From positions 15,022,001 to 15,086,000 of the forward strand of contig OX621260.1 in the NCBI GenBank assembly GCA_951640165.1: a stretch of DNA of 64,000 nt, written 5' to 3'. The notes under the pieces were generated by a model. It was given only the letters and a program-made list of their open reading frames with translations, did no database searches and was not told the origin of the DNA. A program made the translations under genes and the position numbers. The DNA comes from Pseudoips prasinana. Its lineage: Eukaryota; Arthropoda; Insecta; Lepidoptera; Nolidae. The number at the start of each line of letters is the position of its first letter. The first letter of the stretch is position 1. Of this stretch, positions 32,936 through 44,100 are shown in pieces.

Positions 32936-33315
32936 GCTTTCCATTTAGTCATGGGATAGATATTTAAATGTTTGTTTGCTGTGTTGTATAGTGAGCTGCT
33001 GAGAAAATATGCGTGTTTTTTGGCTAGGGTAGTTCTACACAGCTTTATGTCGCAGACTTTATCGAATCGCCGTTTACGGGAATAAATAAAAGGGTCGTAT
33101 TGATTTTTGACATGGTTATGTAGTATAATTTGTTGAATAAATAAGCGTCTCACACTGAGGACAGATGTATCGTTATATAGTTGCACTGTGGGATATCGAA
33201 AATGCTTCTTGGTCATTACCTTGAGGACAGCGCGTTGGGCTCTTTCTAATTTTATTAATATTGACTTAGATGCACCTCCCCAGGCAGTATTGCAGTACGT
33301 TAGCAGTGACTAGCA
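32936..33315 (-). pseudogene. LINE reverse transcriptase C-terminal part
   Basis: The open minus frame holds M-T-K-K-H-F-R-Y-P, then Y-N-D-T-S-V-L-S-V-R-R-L-F and L-S-S-S-L-Y-N-T-A-N-K-H. This is the region after the thumb in CR1-like reverse transcriptases. It is interrupted only by the TTA-flanked element. Confidence 0.65.
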
Positions 33316-33334
33316 GAGTCACAGTCAAGATCAC

Positions 33335-34030
33335 AACCTACTTTTAAACTATAAAAAAAACTAAAATCATGCAATTTAGACCGTACCAGAAAAAACAATT
33401 AAATATACTTACACTTTAAATTTGATAATGCAGTACTTGAGTGTGTGGAAAACTTTAAGCTCTTAGGTATCCACATAGATACATATTTAAATTGGAAACA
33501 TCACATACAACATTTATCAACAAAGCTGTCAAAATTCACTTATGCATTAATCCACCTAAAAAAGACTACCGATCAAAAATCTGCCAAGATGGCATATTAT
33601 GCGTACGCCCACGCTTGGCTCAACTATGGTATTATTCTATGGGTAAATAGTTCTGAAGTGAACAAAATCTTTATACTTCAGAATTAATGCATAAGAATGT
33701 TGGCCAATATAGATATAAGAGAAAGCTGCCAGTCACATTTTGGAGAATTAAAAATATTAACGATCATTTCTTTCTATATTTTAGAACTTTGCAAATTTGT
33801 GAATAAATACTCTTATTTATTCAGATGAGCTAAAGACAACTATTCTAGACCTCTCAACCTAAGACATAAGAACAGACTAGCCTTGCCACTGATCTTAGCC
33901 TATACAAATCAGAGCCATATATAAGCGCTATTCAAATTTACAACGGAGTCCCAAGATACATCAAAGATGAAGAAAGGTTTCAACCTTTTGTTAAGAAATT
34001 AAAAGAATTCCTAATACATAAAAGCTAAGG
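33335..34030 (+). pseudogene. LINE reverse transcriptase, second half
   Basis: Continuation of the 29380-30800 gene: K-T-K-I-M-Q-F near 33365, then N-F-K-L-L-G-I-H-I-D and L-N-W-K-H-H-I near 33450-33500, Y-Y-A-Y-A-H-A-W-L-N-Y-G-I-I near 33595, then stops and shifts to about 34030. The L-G-I-x-I-D thumb motif confirms identity. Confidence 0.68.
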
Positions 34031-34355
34031 AGTTCTATAATGACAAAAACTAAAAAATGTAAGTAGGTTAGTGTTGTATATAGGTATAGGGTATATAAAT
34101 TATTTCAAATAATAATGTTATTTTGTTTTTATATTGACGACTTATTAATTAAATACTACATAAATCGTAATCGAAAATATAATAGAATATATATTATTAT
34201 AATGTTTTGACATACCTACCAATACTTGAAAATTGCATCTTATCGAAATTGTTATTAATTATTTAAGCTTGCCGTGCCCTAACAGGGTATCATGTTGAAA
34301 CATTTAATATGTAAGACCTATGTACACATGATTGCAATAAAGATTGAATTGAATT

Positions 34356-35420
34356 GAACAGGACCGACTCAATCACCAGAAATTTCATCGAAATTATTCC
34401 GCTTTGGAGGAGTTCAGTGGCAAACACGCGTACAGAACAATAATGTTTTTAATAATAACCTAACCTAACCGTTAGAAAACCCCCGACTCCAACTATAATT
34501 ACATCATTTTGGAATAGAACTGATACTTATACACTGCTGGACCGATATGAACCAAACAAAACTATGAACCACCGCAAGAAAACTCGCTTTCAAATAAAAA
34601 GCAACATCGAAATCGATTCGTCCGTTTGAGAGCTATGATGACACAATCAGACAGTCATCGACGTCATACTTATAAAACTCATCCTTTTGCGATGGGGGTT
34701 ATAAATAAATATCTTGGGACAGCTAACATATTGCCATCTGATCTCAAACTAGGCAGAGCCTGTTCTATGGCAACCAGACAACTGATAAAAATACTTATAT
34801 ATATTTATAAATACATACATAAATTACACCAAGACACAGAACAAACTATCGCGCTCATCACACAAAATTTAAATATTTCTTTTTGTAACGATTGGTACAG
34901 TAACTATGGAGTTAGAAATGGCAAACATTATTTTGAATGCCTACTATAGAAACAAGGTGAAAGAGCACTAGACCACTTCGACGGTGAAGTGGAATTTGAA
35001 TCTCGAAAATACCAGCCATTTTATTTCATTCTTCGTACAGAACGCTGAGTCTTACAGATGTCGATATTGAGGGCAATTATTCCAGTACCTTACTAAAAAG
35101 TTTATATTCCTTAGTTATTTGTAAATGTAATGAATGAAGGACAAAGTCTATAGTCGTTATAATTTCTAAAGTTGCCTCTTTCATCACTTGTTAAACGTAC
35201 TTAGTTAACTTTGACATCGTCGACCGGAGTGATCACCAAGCAATATTATAATTATATCGTTGTCTTGTGGTTTTATAAACATGTACATAGTTAGTTTGTT
35301 GGACTGTGGAGTCAGTGAATTCGAATTCGAAACCAATGACTTTTCGTATACATGAGCGTATAATAAATTAATCAACCCCTACTTAAAACGGTGAAGAAAA
35401 CATCGTGATGACACCAGCAG
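34356..35420. other. No gene; decayed SINE and repeat pieces
   Basis: A SINE-tail-like part at 34712-34866 (GCCATCTGATCTCAAACTAG, TATGGCAACCAGACAACTG) lies next to a widely dispersed-looking segment TTCGTCCGTTTGAGAGCTAT at 34618. No supported exon. Confidence 0.4.
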
Positions 35421-35424
35421 CAGC

Positions 35425-35680
35425 ATGTCTAAGAAACATAGACTCCGTTTCCCAGAGACAATGGATTTCCAATTGTCACGATCTTTGCACACCTCTTTTG
35501 CTTTCTTTTTATGTCTGAGTGTTCTCCAAAAATTTTCTTGATGGCATTTGTAGTTTGGCAGCTGTTAAAAGTCCACATACTAATATCTGTGGTCCACAGC
35601 TGAACAAAAGCCTCGCCCACGGGATGAGATGGGGTGACGATATTCTGTCTGATATTCGCGCGCCGTCACCACACAGCAGA
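35425..35680 (-). pseudogene. LINE C-terminal fragments
   Basis: Minus frame near 35440-35530 contains the C-K-D-R-D-x-W-K type ending also seen at 7588. The following 35560-35680 resembles the RTE-associated repeat I (GGGATGAGATGGGGTGACGA). Short and degenerate. Confidence 0.4.
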
Positions 35681-35951
35681 TAATTAAGGTTAGGTACATA
35701 CATTTAAAATTTAAATCAATAGACCCAGTACATATTAATAAAGGATTTCATTGCACGTCCCGCTGAATGGTCGACGTCACAGCATTAGCTGGGTGACTTT
35801 CACCACTAATGATGTGGCCAATCGAGTACATAATTATGGTCGACCTTGTACTACCACCTACAATTATGACAATGAGCTCGTGGATTACCACACAACCATT
35901 GGAAGTAAGCATGACTAATCTTTGTAGGATTAGTAATCACTACAATAGCTA

Positions 35952-36172
35952 GTGTTCGTTTTTACATATGGTACGGTTCCCTATCAAAAGTGTTCATTTT
36001 TACCTATGGTACGGTTCCACAAAAGTGTTCATTTTTACCTATGGTATGGTTCCCTATCAAAAGTGTTCATTTTTACCTATGGTACGGTTCCCTATCAATA
36101 GTGTTCAGTTTTACATATTATGGTACGGTTCCCTACCAAAAGTGTTCATTTTTACCTATGGTACGGTACCCT
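35952..36172 (+). repeat. Six-unit 35-41-bp minisatellite
   Basis: Units begin GTGTTCATTTTTACCTATGG at 35952, 35990, 36025, 36063, 36101 and 36142, mostly 38 bp. Variation is low, so the array is recent. Two forward frames are open, which follows from the repeat and need not mean coding. Confidence 0.9.
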
Positions 36173-36346
36173 TGCTCTATGGTTTACGCCGCGGTGACGA
36201 ATATCACCAACCCATCTCGACCCGTGGGGGTCGTAGAAGTTGTCCCGTGGCAAGGGAACATGGTCAAGTTCCCTTTCCGTTAGTAACTTAGTAGCCAAAA
36301 AATTGTCAAAACAACTTATCGCAATTAGAAATAGTTCATTATACTA

Positions 36347-36890
36347 CTCTGTCAAGAAAGTACCGGGAAAAGATCAATAATATACAAAATGTTTGTTATT
36401 CATCCAAATTTAGTTTATCACCTTGAAAGTATGCTCCTTCAGAAACGATACACTTACGCCAACGAATAATCCATTCATCAAAACATTTTTTAAACGCTGC
36501 TTTCGGAATGGAGTTCTGTTCTCGTCGCGAATTCTCCTTTATGTCTTCTACCGATTGAAAACGGGTACCACGAAGTGGTAATTTGAATTTAGGAAAAAGA
36601 AAGAAGTCAGCTGGAGCCATATCTGGTAAATATGGTGGTTGTTGGATGGTATTTGTTGAGTGTTTGGTCAAAAATTCGTTCACAATGATGGCCTTGTGCG
36701 AAGGCGCATTATCGTGGTGCAAAATCCAAGAATTTTCTTTCCACATATCTGGCCTTTTTCGTTGAATTTGCTCTCTTAAACGCCGCATAACGCTCAAGTA
36801 ATATTCTTTATTTACCGTTCGACCTTCCGGTAAGAATTTAGAGTGCACAACACCCAGTGAACGCAAATAAACATGGAAGCATTACTTCAA
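36347..36890 (-). mobile_element. Mariner transposon remnant, 3' half
   Basis: The left end CTCTGTCAAGAAAGTACCGG looks like a mariner terminus. The transposase C-terminal part lies at 36396-36866, and a few frameshifted codons reach 36890, where similarity ends. The 5' half and other terminus are missing. Confidence 0.8.
36396..36866 (-). pseudogene. Mariner transposase, C-terminal part
   Basis: Minus frame of 156 codons with G-V-V-H-S-K-F-L-P-E-G, W-I-L-H-H-D-N-A-P-S-H-K and Y-L-P-D-M-A-P-A-D-F-F-L-F. The spacing from the D of H-D-N to the D of A-D-F is 34 intervening residues, matching the DD34D signature. The first catalytic aspartate and the DNA-binding half are lost. The protein would cut and paste at TA sites; this copy cannot. 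Confidence 0.85.
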
Positions 36891-38780
36891 GGAAACTAAG
36901 CGCAAATTTTGACCCAATATCCCAATCAAACTGACACAACGGAATACCGTCTCTGATTGGCCAAAATATTACCGCTCAGATACACCTTTTAAAAGTAGAC
37001 TTTATGACGTCATGTTCGGGTCTAAATTACCATGTTCATGACATTCGCCGAGGGATGTTTTATGTTATAAAGTGCAACGAAAATAATTCACCGTGACATT
37101 GATATTATTAAAATAATAAATAATTATGATAAAATTACAGTATCTTGAACTTTACGGCAAGAGTTTTTTCTAAGGTCTTTAAATAGAGCAGTATTTGGCG
37201 AGTAATGGGTTTATTTGCTATGATAATAGGTAAATAAAACATATTTGTGACCAATTATTCACTAATTATTATTAACAATTTCCGTAGGTATACATAACAC
37301 TTAAGTACTACTTTTTAGGGCCCCCTTCACTTCTTTATCCATCCGTCCGTCTGTCTGTCAATATCCTTTATCTTGAAAACGCGTGGACAAATCGACTTGA
37401 AATTATAGGTGATCTCGATATGCAGGGTTACTTGTAAAATACCAACAACCTCGCAGGACTAGGAAGCTAACACCATAAGCAACAACTTACTCTACGGGCA
37501 TCGCAAAGATTACGCAAGCCGCCTGGTTACATATTATTTACGATGCACGTAGAGTTATAAACATTCAAGTGGTAAATTAATTAATATAGACTTTTTACAA
37601 AAAAAAAATACAAATTATCAAAAGTTGTAAAATAAATGTTGTTGCTTATGGTTTTAGCTATCTAGTCCTGTGAAGTAATTGGTACTTTTCAAGTTAACCT
37701 GTAAATATATAAATAAAATTGAATTGAATTCATTTCCAAACGAACCGTTTTCGTCCATAGTTCTCTTCGCTTTAGATCGAGTGGAAATTTGAAGAAACCA
37801 AGCTGTTTTAATACCACCATTACCATTCTTTGTGCATACCCTAAAGATGCTGAGTATTTTATCTAAGATTAAAATAATTGTAATAAATAAAAAAAATCGT
37901 CATAATTTTTGTGTAGATAAATAAATTGATTCGTTTGCATAACAATATCACCATATATTTTGTGTCAATTTGATTGACTTCATATTTAATAAAATTAAAA
38001 TATATAGCGATGTACTTACTCGTAATAACTAATTCCAACACTCTTGTTATGCAAATGAGATTTATTAATACACCACTTCACTGCACAGGAAGGCATTTTT
38101 GGAAATTAAACACGCTGAAACTAATAACTGACAGACGACCGCCATTGATGCCTGTAGTGCGCAAACTCGGTCCCACTCGGTCCGCGGCACAATTTTTAAG
38201 CCCCGCCTACCGCGGCACAATCTGCGTTGGGTCATTTTCGCGAGCTAGGAATGCTTCCATGTTTATTTGCGTTCACTGACAACACCGCGATAGTCAAAGA
38301 AAACAGTCAACATGACTTTGACGACTTTGGCGTGGTTTTTTCGGTTCAGTTGGAAGGCGCCACTACGAAGTTTGAATTTGGAACCATAAACAAATCATCC
38401 ATTCCCGATACTTTTTTGACTGAATGTATTTACGTCGCAGTTCTAACATAACCTAACTTACTTTTCTATGAGCAATTTCTAGGTGAACTAAATGCGAAAT
38501 GAAACATTGCTAAATATTAGTTAGTTTAAATTTACCAAGTAGGTAAATGAAATTAGAGCGATAAGATTGTTTAGACGTAAAATTTGACCAAAAATATTTT
38601 GCCCGAAGGGCAGTACACAATCTACGTATTTGTCTTATCTGGGTGGTTTCTGTGAATTGTATGAATATATTTACAAACTTTTGCTTAGTTTGGAATAGAC
38701 GGCGCTGCGGGTTGTGTACCGAATATTTATTCATTTATTTAATATCTCACAGAGAATAGGCTACAGCGTCTCATTGTACA
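36891..38780. other. No supported gene
   Basis: Contains a short piece of the family J repeat (CATCCGTCCGTCTGTCTGTC near 37341), an A-rich LINE-like tail GAATTGAATTC near 37720, and at 38250-38278 a 29-bp inverse copy of 36855-36883. Open frames here have no recognisable motif. Confidence 0.4.
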
Positions 38781-38785
38781 CTTTG

Positions 38786-38860
38786 TCTACCATACTGCTA
38801 TCGCCAACCCGTCTCCCAAGCATATCGTTTATGGCATATCCCCCACGACATGGACCCAAT
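38786..38860 (+). repeat. Interspersed repeat I, reverse copy
   Basis: Reverse complement of the 61263-type sequence (TATCGCCAACCCGTCTCCCA, GGCATATCCCCCACGA). Followed at 38905 by a GTAA repeat and a LINE-tail-like segment. Confidence 0.4.
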
Positions 38861-39282
38861 GCCATTAAGGTAATCCTTAATGAAGCACTAAAACAGTGGG
38901 TTTAAGTAAGTAAGTAAGTATTTATTTCACTTAAAAACGTGGTACATACAGAATGTTTACATAAGGTTTAAGTTCACACATTTAGTCTACAGAGACATGC
39001 GAATATTTTTTATTATAATAAAGTATAGTCAGTAATGTTTTTTATTATTTAAAAGAATTCTTTATTCACAGGATATGCTGATGTTTATTTTATAGTGACT
39101 ACGATGTTGACATGAATACTAAGATAGATGACATTATTATTTTTAAACTACCTATGCCCCGCGGTTGCATATTTTGAGCGAAATAAAGATTACTTACTTC
39201 TTTGTCCAGCCGTGGACATCAGTCGGCTAATATAATGATAGCGGTACCCCAAGATAAGTATAATTATTATAATTCTAAAACT

Positions 39283-39500
39283 GATTGTTACTGCTCTTAG
39301 CCTCAGATCTGGACACATTCCATACAATAAATTGCCTTTATGATGTAGATCACTTTACCCAATTGTGAGGTATGTGGATTTATTGAGGACCTAACACATT
39401 TATTGATGGAATGTGTAGCGATATGAGTCTAGTGGAAATATTTTAATAATTTTCCCTGAATTTGAACAGAACCGTTGTGGGCATGTTCCATAAAATTCTA
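39283..39500 (+). pseudogene. LINE C-terminal CCHC-like fragment
   Basis: The plus frame gives L-R-S-G-H-I-P-Y-N-K and, after a slip, P-N-C-E-V-C-G-F-I-E-D-L-T-H-L-L-M-E-C-V. The C-x2-C...H...C arrangement is found after the reverse transcriptase in several RNase-H-bearing LINE clades. Isolated and broken. Confidence 0.5.
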
Positions 39501-39689
39501 TCCCAACCAAATAGTGATGACGCGATGGGTTTGTTCAAATTTTTTTAACACAAGTTAAATCTTACTTTGGATACCAGAGTGTCAATTATATACTTACATA
39601 CTTACTGTATTGTATCCTATTATGTAAGCTTTGGGGGTGGTTTGGGATCTACCTCCTCGCGGTCCACCCTGGGCAACGGCACCATAGGC

Positions 39690-40655
39690 TTGCCTTTGGT
39701 TACTTTGCCGACGATATATCAATCATAGTGACATCAGATAAAAAGAAAAACAAGACTGACCATGAGTTTGACATAAATAATACAATAGACAAATTACTGC
39801 TTTGGCTTGACATGAATAAATTAAAAATAAATTTAGATAAATCCGTTTACATTCAATTTAATCAATCAAATAATAATAAAAACAATATAAAACTTAATAT
39901 TAATAAAATTGAAGAGACAACCCATACCAGGTTTTTAGGCGTAATAATAGACAAAGATTTTAACTGGAAAGAACATGTAGATAATGTAAGCACTCGAATC
40001 AATAAATTTGTATACGCACTGAAGCAAGTTAAAAACGTAACTAACATAAAAACTGCAATTATGTCATACTACGCTTATGTTGAGTCGCTACTGCGATGTG
40101 GTCTCGTAATGTGGGGTAATGGTACCAATATGGATAGAGCATTCATCGCACAAAAAAGTGCATCAGAGCAATAAGTGGTATTAAACCTGATGACTCATGT
40201 AGACCAATGTTCAAGAGGTTTGGTCTGCTACCTCTACCATGTCTGTATATATATGAGGTATGTATATTTGTAGTTAACAACTAACATTTATTTAAATCAG
40301 CAAATGATGTAAAAAATCCCAGAAACAGACGAGATCCTCATAAACTGGTATTAAGTGATTTGCCAAGACTTGCGAAATACAACAAAAACTGCCTTGCAAT
40401 GTGCGTACGTATTTATAACAAAATACCAAGTCGTTTTAAAATATTGAACTCGAGAAAATTTAAGATAGAATTACACAAGTGGCTTATTGAATGTAATTTT
40501 TACAGTTTAAAAGATTTTATGGATGTGAGATGTTGATTCCTTTTGTCAAAATATAAATTTTTGCATGCTATGTTATATCTTAGCGAAACATGTTGAGCTA
40601 CTGTAATAATATTAACATCAATGTATACCATGTTTTACGCAAATAAATAATTTAC
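39690..40655 (+). mobile_element. 5'-truncated CR1-like LINE
   Basis: Begins at the reverse transcriptase catalytic region (Y-F-A-D-D-I-S-I-I) and runs to the C-terminus (M-D-V-R-C stop near 40535). It ends in a TTAC repeat at 40650-40665. The first 148 codons (39728-40174) are open; frameshifts follow. Confidence 0.72.
39728..40174 (+). pseudogene. LINE reverse transcriptase thumb region
   Basis: Open frame with L-L-L-W-L-D-M-N-K-L-K-I-N, F-L-G-V-I-I-D and Y-Y-A-Y-V-E-S-L-L-R-C-G-L. In other frames downstream come C-R-P-M-F-K-R-F-G-L-L, I-Y-N-K-I-P-S-R-F-K and K-W-L-I-E-C-N-F-Y-S-L. Catalytic F-A-D-D lies just before the first codon counted. Confidence 0.7.
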
Positions 40656-40669
40656 TTACTTACTTACGG

Positions 40670-41165
40670 CTGAACGATCCCACTTAAAGCGGTGGTAGGC
40701 TCCGCAAGGGGCCGCCTGGCTCGCGACCACCATCCCGCTGAAGTCCGGCTTCAAGCAGCTTGCTGTGTTCCGTCGGTGTGCGGGAGTGCCAGTGCCTTTG
40801 GGGGAGAAGGAGAATGTCAGTCGCTCTGCTCGGAACCGGTCTTGGTCGCTGGGCTGGGCTTTCCGGGTAACTCATTTTGGAGGGTAGCGGGATCCGAAGC
40901 ACGGTGCCAGCCGTTGGCCGACCGCAGTCAGTAGGGGGCCCAAGTAGCACGCCAGCCACGTGTGAAAGGCTGCCCCGCCAACTAGCGAAAAATCCCGGTA
41001 TGCTCCACCGTGCCAGCTGGCGACTGGAAGGGAGAACCCGGTGGCCATACCCGGGGGGGTTCGGGCGTCCCCGCAGTCTCCAAATGAGTTCCCCATAGGT
41101 TAGTTTAGCTCTAGTATTCCACTTGGTTCTCTGAGCAGTGCCTCGACAATTCGACTTTTTTCCCC
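40670..41165. repeat. GC-rich segment, unrecognised
   Basis: About 490 bp much richer in GC than its surroundings, open in several frames because of that, with no protein motif I recognise. It sits between the TTAC tail of one LINE and the GAT tail of the RTE element. It may be a piece of a retrotransposon UTR. Confidence 0.4.
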
Positions 41166-41185
41166 GACTCATCATCATCATCATA

Positions 41186-44100
41186 TCAGCCGAAAGACGT
41201 CCACTGCTGGACAAAGGCCTCCCCCAAAGATCTCCACAATTGCCGGTCTTGTGCTATTCGCATCCAGCAGTTTCCAGCGACCCGCACAAGATCATCGGTC
41301 CATCTTGTAGGGGGCCTGCCCACGCTGCGTCTTCCGGTTCGTGGTCGCCACTCGAGAACCTTTCTGCCCCAACGGCCGTCGGCTCTACGAGCTATGTGCC
41401 CTGCCCACTGCCACTTCAGCTTGGCAATTCTTCGGGCTATGTCGGTGACTTTGGTTCGCCTGCGGATTTCGACATTTCTGATGCGATCCCGCAGGGAAAC
41501 TCCGAGCATAGCCCTCTCCATTGCTCTTTGGGTGACCTTGAGCCTTCTAATAAGGCCCATAGTGAGCGACCACGTCTCTGTTCCGTATGTCATCACTGGC
41601 AACACACACTGGTCGAAGACTTTCGACTTGAGACACTGCGGTATTTTGGGCGAGAAGATGTTACGTAGCTTCCCGAACGCTGCCCATCCGAGTTGGATTC
41701 TACGATTGACCTCCTTCTCGAAGTTGGACCTACCTAGTTGGATGGTCTGTCCTAGGTAAATATAGTTCTCTACAACTTCGAGTGCAGAGTCACCACCTTT
41801 CAATTGAGTGGGTGCAACATGGACGTTTGACATGATTTTCGTCTTATCCATGTTCATTTTCAGACCCACTTGTTGAGAGACTCTGCTGAGGTCATCGAGC
41901 ATTGTACCGAGGTCTTCCATGGTCTCAGCCATGACTACGATATCATCGGCAAATCGAAGGTGAGTGATGTACTCGCCATTGACATTGATGCCAAAGCCTT
42001 TCCAGTCCAGAAGCTTGAAGACGTCTTCCAATGCAGCGGTGAACAGTTTTGGAGATATAACATCTCCCTGTCTCACGCCTCGCTGCAAGTGGATAGGTTT
42101 CGAGATCTGGTCCTGGAGTCGCACTGACATAGTGGCGTTTTCATACAAACACTTTATCACCTCGATATACCGGTAGTCAATTTGGCACCTTATGAGAGAC
42201 CTCAGCACGGCCCATGTTTCGATAGAATCGAAGGCTTTCTCATAGTCCACAAACGCTAAGCACAGTGGCTTGTTATACTCTTCGGTCTTCTGTATAACTT
42301 GCCGCAGCGTATGTATGTGGTCTATGGTGCTAAAGCCTTTTCGGAAACTGACTTGTTCGGGAGGCTGGAAGTCGTCAAACCTGCGCGCGAGACGGTTCGT
42401 AACGACCCTCGAAAACAACTTGTAAACATGGCTCAGCAGTGTGATGGGTCTATAATTCTTCAATAGGGTTTTGTCGCTCTTTTTGAAGAAGAGCACCACC
42501 ACACTTCTGTGCCATGCTTGTGGCGTTTGACCATTTAGTATGACGGAGTTAAATAACTTCTGAAGGGCCCGTAGGATTGGTGTACCACCCGCCTTTAGAA
42601 GCTCTGCTGTAACTCCATCATCACCAGGCGCCTTGTTGTTCTTGAGTTGTTTGAGAGCCATTCTAATCTCGTACAGGCTGACGTCCGGGATGTCTTCGGT
42701 GTAATGTCGGGTTAGTCGTGCTCTGGGGTTATGCTCAAGAAGGAGGCCTCCGAGCGCGAGAGGGAGCGCAACGATCCCTCCCGTAGGAGAACGAGACGGC
42801 GCCGATGAACTGGATATTGACACTAATATCCGCTTCATCGGCGCCGGCGCTGGGATGTAATCTCAGCGCGTGAGAGTATGCGGCGTCCGGCTGGCTTCTC
42901 CCCGGCTTGACGTCGCCCCTGGGACCGCTGGCGTTTGGAGGAGGGGAACTCCACTCGTCTTACATAAGCGGTCCCGGGAAGAGGTAACCTGCTGTAGCTC
43001 AGGTTGCCTAAACGCGCTTGTGCGTGAAGGGGAGGGGAGGAGGCATTTGGCCCCCTCCCGTCCCCGGAGGAGAGTCTCAGACGCTCAGTGTACAGCGGGG
43101 GTACTGGCGAGATCGTTCACGAGTACCCAGGCCCCCCGCTACAGGCATTGTGAGGCTGGCTACCATGGTGGTTTTAGTGCGTATCCCGGGACTAGCCCGA
43201 GTGAGTCCCACATAACCCGTCGCCTCCCCAAGCGGCGGGTATGCGTAAGTTTAATGCATTTCCACCATGTAAAAAAAAAAAAAAAAAAAAAAAAGTCGTG
43301 CTCTGGGATCCGAGGCATGACTTTTGACAGGTGGCTGTGTTGTCGTATATAACTGTCCGTAGAACTTCTCGATCTCTCCCAGCAACTCAGGTTTAGACGT
43401 GACGATTCTACCATCCTCAGTCTTCAGCTTCGTCAGTTGGCTCTGTCCAACAGACAGAGCTCTTGCGAACACTTTGGAGCCTTTGTTCCGCTCAATGGCC
43501 TCTTTAATACTAATTGTATTAAATTGACGCGTGTCGCGAGTCAAAGACTTTGAGATCTGTCTGTTGAGCTGCCGATATCTGGTAGCATCATCTGAGGATG
43601 TCAGAACCATTTTCCGTCTATCTTCCATACGTTGCAGGGTAAAGTCAGAGATCTTTTTAGTTCTGTTTGTACGGCGGGCCTTGAAGACCTTAGACCCAGC
43701 CGTATGGACAGCTTCTACGAGCCTGTCATAGTATGAGTCCACTTCCTCGCAGTCTGCTAGGCATTCGAAACGGTTTTGCAGTTCGAGCTGAAATGGTTCG
43801 GGGTTTTGGACGTGGATAGGTAAAGGTCGGAGCGTAGACTTTATCAGTCGGGACCTCTGGAGTTTGACATTAAGGTTCAATGAGCCTCTGACCAGTCTGT
43901 GATCGCTCCCGGTTTTAACCGCATTGATCACGGAGACATCATTGAACATCTGTCGTCTCGTCGACAAGATAAAGTCTATCTCATTTTTAGTTTTACCATC
44001 GGGGCTCACCCAGGTCCATTTGCGGTGATCCGGCTTCCTGAAGAAGGAATTCATCATAAAGAGTCCCTCCTTCTCCATGAAGTCGGCCAACATTTGGCCC

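Larger units (their letters stand above)
31480..33315 (-). mobile_element. Young 5'-truncated LINE carrying a TTA-flanked element
   Basis: Minus-strand LINE end inserted into the plus-strand LINE. From about 33315 the frame is open through A-W-G-G-A-S-K-S-I-L and L-E-R-A-Q-R-A-V-L-K to W-K-A at 32936. It resumes at 31979 with K-K-T-L-F-K-W-L-L-T-L-N-Y-D and stops at 31921. Without the insertion the frame has no stops or shifts, so this copy is recent. Its 3' UTR contains a GT-rich tract at 31800-31862. Confidence 0.7.
29360..34355 (+). mobile_element. CR1-like LINE, interrupted by another LINE
   Basis: Plus-strand copy starting in the linker between endonuclease and reverse transcriptase. 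Coding parts are 29380-30800 and 33335-34030, separated by 2.5 kb of inserted minus-strand sequence. The 3' end is GAATTGAATTGAA near 34345. It is close to the 17.7-22.1 kb element in layout. Frames are broken in several places. Confidence 0.72.

Noticed and set aside
35952..36172. Coding repeat protein
   Set aside because: Two frames are open only because the unit lacks stops; there is no start context or flanking exon.
40684..41214. 176-codon minus frame read as a protein gene
   Set aside because: Open because of GC richness; it crosses the RTE tail and has no motif.
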